From: Sulfuriferula sp. AH1
GTDB taxonomy: Bacteria; Pseudomonadota; Gammaproteobacteria; Burkholderiales; Sulfuriferulaceae
DNA: 64,000 nucleotides
NCBI RefSeq assembly: GCF_002162035.1
Contig: NZ_CP021138.1
Span: 2,813,008 to 2,877,007, forward strand
Direction: 5' to 3'
The notes under the pieces were generated by a model. The model worked only from the letters and a program-made list of their open reading frames with translations, made no database searches and was not told the DNA's origin. A program made the translations under genes and the position numbers. Every line of letters begins with the position of its first letter. The first letter of the stretch is position 1. This document shows positions 8,741 to 15,827 of this stretch, piece by piece.

Positions 8741-9295
8741 ATGCCTAATCTATCGACCTCGCAACGCCTGAGCGTACTGCTCGCCCTGGTGGCCATGATC
8801 GCTTCGACGCGCATGAGCCATTTCGGCAGCGCCAATCTGCTCCCTGACGCTAGTCTGGCGATGTTCCTGCTCGGAGGCCTCATGCTCGGCGGCGTATCCG
8901 GCTTTATCGTACTGATGCTTGCTACATTCGGGCTGGATATCTACATGGCACAATCCTCCGCCGAAGCAGCCTGGTGCTTCAGCCCCGCTTACACCGGGCT
9001 CATCCCCACCTACGCCGTGCTCTGGCTCACCGGCATGGGACTGGCGCAGAAGCAACGCTTTGTCCGGCCGCTGCTTGCGCTCGCGGCCAGCAGCGCTGCA
9101 GTCGGCGTGGCTTTCATCGTGTCCAACGGCTTCTTCCTTGCGCTCAGCGGCACCGCTGCCCCGCTTAGCCTCGGCGAATTTGTGCTGGCCGTGGCGCCTT
9201 ACTTCCCTGCCTATCTGGCGTCGGCCATGCTCTATCTGACCCCGGCACTGATAGCGGCGGCGCTGTGGCAGAAATCGCGGGCCATCGCAGAATAA
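8741..9295 (+). CDS. btuM: BtuM-type cobalamin transporter S-component
   Basis: 184 residues with about six hydrophobic segments. The reading AEAAWCFSPAYTGLIPTYAVLW corresponds to the region of the Thiobacillus BtuM protein that carries the cobalt-coordinating cysteine, here Cys79; LLPDASLAMFLLGG near residue 35 is also typical. BtuM is a vitamin B12-specific S-component that can work without a dedicated ECF energising module. ATG 8741 follows TTGAGGAATACCCC. Divergent from cobT, so uptake and assembly genes share a control region. No cobalamin riboswitch is visible in the short gap. Confidence 0.85.
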   Translation: MPNLSTSQRLSVLLALVAMIASTRMSHFGSANLLPDASLAMFLLGGLMLGGVSGFIVLMLATFGLDIYMAQSSAEAAWCFSPAYTGLIPTYAVLWLTGMGLAQKQRFVRPLLALAASSAAVGVAFIVSNGFFLALSGTAAPLSLGEFVLAVAPYFPAYLASAMLYLTPALIAAALWQKSRAIAE

Positions 9296-9429
9296 CGCAG
9301 ATTTTACGAGCGATAACTAGCATCGGCCAAAATGGAATGCAATAGGATATATATTCGACAGAAAAGGTGTCAATTACTTATACAATACAAGCCATTAACT
9401 CATTAATCATAGCGCCGGGAGCTCACATT

Positions 9430-10220
9430 ATGAATACCATCAGACGGCTGTCATCCGGGTATCTGCATCTGTGTCTCATGCTGTGTTTGTTGACCGCCGT
9501 ATCGCCCAGTATTGCTGCCGCCCCGCTTCCCGGGGCGAAACAACAAAATGTAACCCTGGCTAACGGCACCGAGATTCCGGTCACGATGTTTCCGGGCCGC
9601 AGCAACGCCATCCTGCTCTGGCTGCCTTCTGAAAACGGCCTGGTTCCGGCCGAATTCAATGCCGCGAGTGAAATCGCCAAATCCGGTGTCGAAGTGTGGC
9701 TGGCAGATTTGCATGCCGCCTATTTCCTGCCAATAGTCCCAGCAGCCTGCAGCAGATACCGGTGGACAATGTTGCCCGGCTCATTGCTGCCAGCGCCCGC
9801 CGCAGCGGCAAGAAGATTTATCTGGTCAGCGAAGGTAATGGCGCCGCACTGGCACTGACAGCCGCGGCTGCATTGCACGATGACCGGCGCGACTTGCGCG
9901 GCGCGATCCTGCTATCGCCCAACCTCTATGTCGCTACCCCCGAGCCGGGTGAAGATGCACGGTATCTGCCGGTAACCACGGCCACTCACCTCCCGCTTGC
10001 CATCCTGCAGCCCGAACTCTCGCCCTGGCGCTGGCACCTCGATCAGCTCCAGACCCTGCTCAGCCGGGGCGGCGCAAGCGTCGCGATCAAACTGTTACCC
10101 AAGGTGCGCGACCGTTTTTATTTCCGCGACGATGCCTTGCCGGCGGAACAGGCACTCGCGCCATCCCTGCCGCAATTAATAATAAATGCCTATAAACAAC
10201 TCGGAGGAAAGCAACCTTGA
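9430..10220 (+). pseudogene. Exported alpha/beta-hydrolase-like protein, frameshifted
   Basis: Two overlapping frames make one protein. Frame one (from ATG 9430) has a signal peptide (LCLMLCLLTAVSPSIAAA) and runs to about VWLADLHAAYFLP; the homologous sequence then continues in another frame from about 9715 (ANSPSSLQQIPVDNVARL) to 10220, with SEGNGAALALTAAA resembling a hydrolase nucleophile elbow (loose G-x-G-x-A rather than GxSxG). One missing base near 9715 would restore a product of about 263 residues. The stop overlaps the TTG start of the TlpA gene. It could be a real inactivation or a sequencing error. Confidence 0.6.
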
Positions 10221-10729
10221 AGAATATCTGTCTATCAATCCTGCTCAGCCTGGCCCTGGCCACGAGCGTCGCCCAAGCGCGCGAACTCAAGCCTTATCAG
10301 GGCGGCGCTACCCCGCCGCTCGCGCTCAAGGATCTCGCCGGCAACACGCACAAGCTCGAGGACTACCGCGGGCGCGTGGTACTGGTTAATTTCTGGGCCA
10401 GCTGGTGCCCGCCCTGCCGCGCCGAGATGCCGTCGATGCAGCGCCTGAAGGAGAAGCTAGCCGGCAAGCCCTTCACCATCCTCGCCGTCGACATGGGTGA
10501 AACGCCCGATGTCGTCAGCGCCTATATCAAAACCGTCCATACCGACTTTACCGTGCTGCTCGACAGCGACGGCCATGCGCTCAAAAGCTGGAAAGTGTTC
10601 GCCTTCCCTACCAGCTACGTGATCGACGGCACCGGCAGGATACGCTATGCGCTGTTCGGCTCAACCGAATGGGATGAAGCGGAGACGCTGCAAAAGATCA
10701 ACGACCTGCTGCCCTCCGCCACACCCTGA
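10217..10729 (+). CDS. TlpA/ResA-like periplasmic thioredoxin
   Basis: 170 residues; the TTG start at 10217 has a GGAGG site at 10203 and overlaps the previous stop (TTGA). A signal peptide (LSILLSLALATSVAQA) is followed by a thioredoxin fold with the active site WASWCPPCRAEMP and the cis-proline region AFPTSYVID. Such proteins reduce disulfides outside the cytoplasm, often for cytochrome c maturation. It overlaps the next gene by one base (TGATG). The exact substrate cannot be told from sequence. Confidence 0.87.
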   Translation: MKNICLSILLSLALATSVAQARELKPYQGGATPPLALKDLAGNTHKLEDYRGRVVLVNFWASWCPPCRAEMPSMQRLKEKLAGKPFTILAVDMGETPDVVSAYIKTVHTDFTVLLDSDGHALKSWKVFAFPTSYVIDGTGRIRYALFGSTEWDEAETLQKINDLLPSATP

Positions 10730-11877
10730 TGAATGCACCCGCTCCTGCTGCTGAAATCAGCATAGTCGCTATCATCGCCGACCTTCCTGCGGCCCAGTGG
10801 GACGCGCTGACCGGCGGCAACCCGTTTCTGTGCCACGCATTCCTGGCGGCATTGCAGGAATCGGGCTGCGCGACCCAGCGCACGGGATGGCAGGCGCAAT
10901 TTATCACGCTGTGGCAGGACGACCAACTGATCGGTGCGCTGCCGCTTTATCTCAAGCGCCACTCCTACGGCGAATATGTGTTCGATTGGGCCTGGGCGGA
11001 AGCGTACGAACGCCAGGGACTGGACTATTATCCCAAGCTGCTGTGCGCCGTGCCCTTCAGCCCGATTACCGGTCTGCGTGCACTTGGCGCGACAGCGGGG
11101 GTCCGTGCCACGCTGATTCAGGCCGCCCTGCAGATGGCGCAACAACTGGAGGTATCCTCTCTGCACTGCCTGTTCCCCGACGAGATGCAAGTCCGGGAAT
11201 TTCAGCAGGCGGGCATGATGTTGCGCCAGGGTGTGCAGTTCCACTGGCAGAATCCGGGCTATGCCGATTTCGACGCCTATCTGGCGGCAATGAACAACGA
11301 CAAGCGCAAGAAGATCAAGCAGGAACGCCGCCGCGTGCGCGATGCCGGCATCAGCTTTACCCATCACACCGGTCAGAACATTACGTCTGCGCACTGGGCG
11401 TTTTTCGTGCGCTGCTACGACAGCACTTATATCCAGCACCGCTCGACGCCGTATCTGAATCTGGATTTCTTCCAGCGCATCGGCATCACCATGCCGGACA
11501 ATGTGCTGCTGATCATCGCCTGGCGCGACGGCCAGCCTATCGCCAGCGCGCTCAATATCTACACGCCGGACACTCTGTATGGCCGCTACTGGGGCGCGCT
11601 GGAATACCATCCCGGCCTGCATTTCGAGACCTGTTACTATCAGACGATAGAATTCTGCATCGCCGAAAAAATCGCGGTATTTGAAGGCGGCGCGCAAGGT
11701 GAACACAAGATTGCCCGCGGCTTTCTACCAGTCACCACCTGGTCAGCACATTGGCTGGCACACCCCCGATTCAGTCGCGCGGTGGAAGATTTTCTGGCGC
11801 GGGAAACCGAAGGCATGTCTCGTTACACCGATGAGCTCAATGAGCACAATCCGTTCAAGCAGCTGCCGTCAGACTGA
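10729..11877 (+). CDS. FemAB-like GNAT-fold protein (COG3146 / DUF482)
   Basis: 382 residues matching the peptidogalycan-biosynthesis / DUF482 family of tandem acetyltransferase-fold proteins. Recognised pieces are FLCHAFLAALQESGCA near the N-terminus, AWAEAYERQGLDYYPKLL, NDKRKKIKQERRRV, and the C-terminal FEGGAQGEHKIARGFLPV. The biochemical reaction is not established for the family; transfer of an acyl or aminoacyl group is assumed from the fold. It is coupled to the TlpA gene upstream and overlaps the convergent DUF938 gene by 9 bp at the stops. Confidence 0.82.
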   Translation: MNAPAPAAEISIVAIIADLPAAQWDALTGGNPFLCHAFLAALQESGCATQRTGWQAQFITLWQDDQLIGALPLYLKRHSYGEYVFDWAWAEAYERQGLDYYPKLLCAVPFSPITGLRALGATAGVRATLIQAALQMAQQLEVSSLHCLFPDEMQVREFQQAGMMLRQGVQFHWQNPGYADFDAYLAAMNNDKRKKIKQERRRVRDAGISFTHHTGQNITSAHWAFFVRCYDSTYIQHRSTPYLNLDFFQRIGITMPDNVLLIIAWRDGQPIASALNIYTPDTLYGRYWGALEYHPGLHFETCYYQTIEFCIAEKIAVFEGGAQGEHKIARGFLPVTTWSAHWLAHPRFSRAVEDFLARETEGMSRYTDELNEHNPFKQLPSD

Positions 11878-12462
11878 TTTGCGCCATGCCAGCAGCCGGT
11901 TGTTGGACGGCATCGCGATATCCTGCACCAGACTCAACCCTTGCGCCGCCGCCAGCTCGCACACAGCTTCAAAATCGCGGATGCCGATGTGCAAGTCACG
12001 CGCTTTCAGCCAAGCGTCAAAATCGGCATTGCTCGCCGATGTATAAGCACCGCCATAATTGAACGGCCCATACAGGCAGAGCACGCCGCCCGGCTGCAAC
12101 ACCCGGCCGATACCGGCGAACATGCGCTGCACCGCCGGCCACGACACGATATGCACGGTATTGGCGTTAAACACGGCATCTACGGCAATCACCGGCCACA
12201 CGGCGTCATTCACGTCCAGCGCCAGCGGCGGCAGCACATTAGGCAATCGCGCCTCGGCCAGCCATACCCGGATACCCGCGTGATTGGCCGGCAGATCGCT
12301 GGTCTGCCAGCTCAGATGCGGCAACGCCCTGCCAAAATACACTGCGTGCTGGCCAGTGCCGCTGGCGATTTCCAGCACGTGGCGGCGCTCGGCAAACAGC
12401 ATTTGCAACTGCTCGAGTATAGGCGCCTGATTGCGCTCGCAGGATTCGGAGTAAGGTTTCAT
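11869..12462 (-). CDS. DUF938 SAM-dependent methyltransferase-like protein
   Basis: 197 residues. The opening SESCERNQAPILEQL and the SAM-binding VLEIASGTGQHAVYFGRALP are characteristic of DUF938, a methyltransferase-fold family of unknown substrate widespread in proteobacteria. FNANTVHIVSWPAVQRMF and LCLYGPFNYGG follow at the expected places. It shares its first base with the stop of the upstream metalloprotease-like gene, so the two are probably co-transcribed. Confidence 0.87.
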   Translation of the reverse strand: MKPYSESCERNQAPILEQLQMLFAERRHVLEIASGTGQHAVYFGRALPHLSWQTSDLPANHAGIRVWLAEARLPNVLPPLALDVNDAVWPVIAVDAVFNANTVHIVSWPAVQRMFAGIGRVLQPGGVLCLYGPFNYGGAYTSASNADFDAWLKARDLHIGIRDFEAVCELAAAQGLSLVQDIAMPSNNRLLAWRKSV

Positions 12463-13232
12463 TATTTCCAGTTTATCTCGTAAGCGGTTTTGGCGCCGAT
12501 CACGCAGGCTGCCAGGCTTTTCGGCATAACCGCCCGCCTAGGTGCGACCGCAATGCGCCCGGCCATGATCTCCGCCAGTTTCTGCGGGTAACGGATGCCG
12601 TTTTCAGGCTCGGCAAAACCGTCAGGATATACCGGCTGCAGATTGCCATCGTATTTATCCGTAGCACCGAGGGTATGCAGCAGCTCATGGGCAATCACCA
12701 CATTGTTCTGCCCATCCTGAGCGGGCCGCGCATAGGCATGGATCACGCCGAGCAGACCTTTCTGCATTCCCAGCGAATGTTCCAGCGGTATGCCGTCCTC
12801 GCCCTGATGGTAGACCACAAACAGTTTTATCCGCCCCAGACTGTGCCAGAACGAAGTGTTATGAAACACGTAATAACGCAGTCGCAAGCTCCACCACAGC
12901 GTATCCAGCATGCTGCCATTCACCGGCTGCGGCGGTGGTGCGCTCGCCACCACGTTGCCCAGCGTCATCTGCGGCAGTGGCAGCGGCTTGAGCCGATAAC
13001 GCTCACTCTGGCTGCGCATGAATTCGGGAATCGCCCGGAACCGGTCCGCACTCAATCCCGCGATATATTCCGCAACCGCTTCCGTACCATCGCCGTTGAC
13101 CGGATATATCACCACTTGCAGCGGCTGCTGCCACTGCGCCACCGACCACCGCTCCCAGAAAGTAACGGCCGTTATGGTGCCCAGCAGTGACAACAGGATT
13201 AATATGCGCAAACGGCGGAATGACAAGATCAT
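12462..13232 (-). CDS. Membrane-anchored protein with HELLH metalloprotease motif
   Basis: 256 residues, no named family recognised. One N-terminal membrane segment (ILILLSLLGTITAVTFW) is followed by a periplasmic domain. Around residue 190, VVIAHELLHTLGATDKYD has the HExxH zinc-peptidase motif, with the downstream aspartates as possible third ligands, so a metalloprotease-like fold is likely. The region between (SLRLRYYVFHNTSFWHSLGRIKL) is rich in aromatic residues. Coupled to the DUF938 gene; substrate unknown. Confidence 0.7.
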   Translation of the reverse strand: MILSFRRLRILILLSLLGTITAVTFWERWSVAQWQQPLQVVIYPVNGDGTEAVAEYIAGLSADRFRAIPEFMRSQSERYRLKPLPLPQMTLGNVVASAPPPQPVNGSMLDTLWWSLRLRYYVFHNTSFWHSLGRIKLFVVYHQGEDGIPLEHSLGMQKGLLGVIHAYARPAQDGQNNVVIAHELLHTLGATDKYDGNLQPVYPDGFAEPENGIRYPQKLAEIMAGRIAVAPRRAVMPKSLAACVIGAKTAYEINWK

Positions 13233-13396
13233 CTTTCAAAATCAGGGGAAGGCAGGCTGGCTCATATTAGATCAGCGCAGCACGATTGACCAGCCTTGGC
13301 GTAACACAACTGCGGATAGCAGATGCGGTGACTCGCGTACACCGCCATGGAAACGGGCGCCTTGCAGACGCCCGCTTGCAGCAGATACCGCAGCAT

Positions 13397-14041
13397 TTAC
13401 TGCGAAATTGTCGACACATACGCCGCAACAGCCTTGATTTCATCCGGCGTGAGGTCATGAGTAATCACCTTCATCACTGCACCGGCAGGGCGCATTTCAG
13501 TGTCCTTGAACACCCGCAGCTGCTTGGCGACATAGTCTGCATGCTGTCCTGCGATACGCGGGAATATGCCATTGCCCTGACCGCGGGCACCGTGGCAAGT
13601 CTCACATGCCGGAATATTCTGGCTGGTCAGCCCCTTCATGAAGATCGCTCTGCCGTCCGCTTCCAGTCGGGGATAGACGGACTGATCGGCAGCTGGCTTC
13701 TGTTGCGCGAAATACGCGGCCAGCTGCTGGATTTGCGTATCGGTCAGATGCCGGGAAATGCCCCACATGTATTCCGAGCCTGCCGGATCGGAGCGCCCAT
13801 GGCTTCTGAACTCGGTCAATTGCGCAATCAGGTAGGTTTCCTGCTGCCCTGCCAGCCTGGGGAAAGTAGGGTTAGTGGAATTACCATCAGCGCCGTGGCA
13901 GATCGAGCATACCTGCTGCGCCAATGCCTTGCCCGGGACAGCGGGATCGGCCAGATTGCGGGAACTCTGCGTCTGCGTCGTCGTGCAACCCGCTGCGATT
14001 GTGGTCAGCGCCAGGATGAAACCGATCGTGACTTTATGCAT
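13397..14041 (-). CDS. Diheme c4-type cytochrome lipoprotein
   Basis: Start at MHKVTIGF (ATG 14041) with a GGGAGA ribosome site. The leader ends in ALTTIAAGC, a lipobox-like sequence, so the mature protein is probably lipid-anchored. Two class I cytochrome domains follow, each with a CxxCH haem site (VCSICHGADG and ACETCHGARG) and a distal methionine candidate (SEYMWG, TEMRPAG). It follows the haem-porin gene on the same strand with a 76-bp gap, suggesting that it accepts or donates electrons from that porin in the periplasm. Confidence 0.85.
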   Translation of the reverse strand: MHKVTIGFILALTTIAAGCTTTQTQSSRNLADPAVPGKALAQQVCSICHGADGNSTNPTFPRLAGQQETYLIAQLTEFRSHGRSDPAGSEYMWGISRHLTDTQIQQLAAYFAQQKPAADQSVYPRLEADGRAIFMKGLTSQNIPACETCHGARGQGNGIFPRIAGQHADYVAKQLRVFKDTEMRPAGAVMKVITHDLTPDEIKAVAAYVSTISQ

Positions 14042-14116
14042 GATGCTATCTCCCATTTTCTGTTATTCATGTCAGGCCTGCGCCCTGCGACTTCAGCATT
14101 AATCAGCAGAAAGCGC

Positions 14117-15415
14117 CTAATATGCGCCCCATACATAGAACAGCAATGTGTTGTCATCGCTGGCTTTTCTGCCTGCCCCATCGGTGTTGGTGGATACGCC
14201 ATTCACCTTGTCAAACAGGGTATATTGCACGCCGAGTCGCAGATACTGCAACGGCATCCAGAATATTTCCGGGGTCCAGCCTTGCGTGCCGGTTTGCGTC
14301 GCTCCGGCATTATTTACGCTATTGCTGACATCGAAGTAGGAAAGCGTCGCACCGTACTTGGCCTGATAGACATAAGATGCCTTCGCCCGGAACGAATCGA
14401 CGCTCTCCGCCAGCGTCCCCAGTGTGCCGGAATCGATGGTTTCATGGATGCGGGTCACAGTTGCGGTGACCGTATGCGGATCGAGCAGATACTGATACTG
14501 GAAATCGATGCTGTTATCGCGATAGCGGTCGGTCGCTGTCGTCAGATTAGTCGGATCCGGGTATTGCTGCACATCCAGATGCGTCACTCCGAGCATCGCA
14601 TTATGCGCTCCCCAGGCATGGGTCAGCGCCAGCCGCAGATAAGGGTTAGTGCCTTTGATTACCGTCTGCGTGCCGTTACCCTGAGTCATGAAGGAAAACA
14701 CGCCATCGCCGGTACGGTAACCGGTCAGCTCCGCATAGACGGTCTGATTCCAGTACACATAAGCCCCTGCGCCGACCACTTGCTGTCCCAGCCCGCCATC
14801 CAGCATCGGCGTTGTCGCCGCACCTATGCCCGTGCTGCCAGGCACCACACCGTAACCCCAGGCCGGTGTGCTATTCCATACGTCCTGTACGCCAGGATTG
14901 TTATGCACCGTGACGCCGTAAATCAGATCGGTTTTGTTATCGACCAAACGGTCGGCATAGCGAAAATCCATGTTGTCCGCGCCGGTATGCCCGGAGAAAC
15001 CGATTTTATCGGAAGGACTGGCGTAATTATCGTAAGTGATCTGGGCGAACACACCGGTCTTGTCGGTGATCTTGCCGGCGAGGAACAGGCTGCCGGTATT
15101 GAAGGTAAGCGTACCGTCCTGAGTGTGCCCGGCGGCGGAATCGGCCACTTTTACCCTATTCGAGGTAAACACGCCCATCACTGAAAGCGGCACGGTGCGC
15201 TCGCCGATGGTATAGCCGGTGAGCTTGAACATGCGTCCGTATGGCGTCAGCTCGGGAAACTGGCCGCCGGCATGACAAGCAAGGCAATTCTGCCCTGTTT
15301 GCCGCACAAAAGCGGGAACGGCCTCGGCATTGAATGACATAAGCGCCGTAAGGAAAGATAGCAACAGGGTGACCAACTGCATGGTCCTCATGGACTTGTA
15401 TTCCAATATTTTCAT
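14117..15415 (-). CDS. Cyc2-like monohaem outer-membrane cytochrome-porin
   Basis: 432 residues. A signal peptide (LVTLLLSFLTALMSFNAEA) is followed immediately by one haem site in FVRQTGQNCLACHAGGQFP, then LTPYGRMFKLTGYT, and about 360 residues of alternating polar/hydrophobic strands ending in the aromatic FYVWGAY, as in an outer-membrane barrel. A fused N-terminal haem plus porin is the layout of Cyc2 iron oxidases and related proteins; membership of the true Cyc2 clade versus the wider haem-porin group cannot be settled by eye. ATG 15415 has a strong AAGGGGG site. Proposed role: electron transfer across the outer membrane. Confidence 0.75.
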   Translation of the reverse strand: MKILEYKSMRTMQLVTLLLSFLTALMSFNAEAVPAFVRQTGQNCLACHAGGQFPELTPYGRMFKLTGYTIGERTVPLSVMGVFTSNRVKVADSAAGHTQDGTLTFNTGSLFLAGKITDKTGVFAQITYDNYASPSDKIGFSGHTGADNMDFRYADRLVDNKTDLIYGVTVHNNPGVQDVWNSTPAWGYGVVPGSTGIGAATTPMLDGGLGQQVVGAGAYVYWNQTVYAELTGYRTGDGVFSFMTQGNGTQTVIKGTNPYLRLALTHAWGAHNAMLGVTHLDVQQYPDPTNLTTATDRYRDNSIDFQYQYLLDPHTVTATVTRIHETIDSGTLGTLAESVDSFRAKASYVYQAKYGATLSYFDVSNSVNNAGATQTGTQGWTPEIFWMPLQYLRLGVQYTLFDKVNGVSTNTDGAGRKASDDNTLLFYVWGAY

Positions 15416-15617
15416 ACCACCCCCTTATAAGATATATTTATCTTGAATTCAGTCTAGGCTACTCAGCTTACAACACACTGACTGATTTCCGGCAGCACAC
15501 CAGATTCAAGGATAGTTCAAACATCGGGAAATGGTAGAAATACTCGCAAGTCCGGAAAATAGCGTATCTCTGGCATAATGGCATCATGCCGACATACGCA
15601 GTTAAACAGGAAAAATA

Positions 15618-15827
15618 ATGACCTACGAAGAATATCTGGACGAAGTAACGACACTTATCGCGGAAAGATACAAACTGATAGATGCGGCCGCGATCCGTCT
15701 AGTAATGCAGGCGCAGGAGGCTGATTTCTTTGTGGCCCACGATGAAAATTCCGCCTTGCGCACCAAACAGCAGGCGAAGCTGGATGCACGCACTATCTTT
15801 GAGCAACACCAGCAGCGCAGTTCATGA
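15618..15827 (+). CDS. Small conserved-looking hypothetical protein, 69 aa
   Basis: A 69-residue frame with an AGGAAAAATA site before ATG 15618. The sequence is charged and mostly helical (EEYLDEVTTLIAERY, KQQAKLDARTIFEQH), with no cysteines or signal peptide. It stands alone between the divergent haem-porin gene and the convergent GGDEF-EAL gene, whose stop it overlaps by 6 bp. No function can be assigned; good start signals and codon use suggest it is real. Confidence 0.6.
   Translation: MTYEEYLDEVTTLIAERYKLIDAAAIRLVMQAQEADFFVAHDENSALRTKQQAKLDARTIFEQHQQRSS

Noticed and set aside
8676..8741. Cobalamin riboswitch between cobT and btuM
   Set aside because: The gap is far too short and lacks the B12-box sequence.
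10645..11706. A 353-codon minus-strand frame
   Set aside because: Antisense shadow of the FemAB-like gene; no homology or start signals.
13286..15184. A 632-codon plus-strand frame
   Set aside because: It lies antisense to the diheme cytochrome and the haem-porin, which have signal peptides, haem sites and ribosome sites; the plus frame has none.
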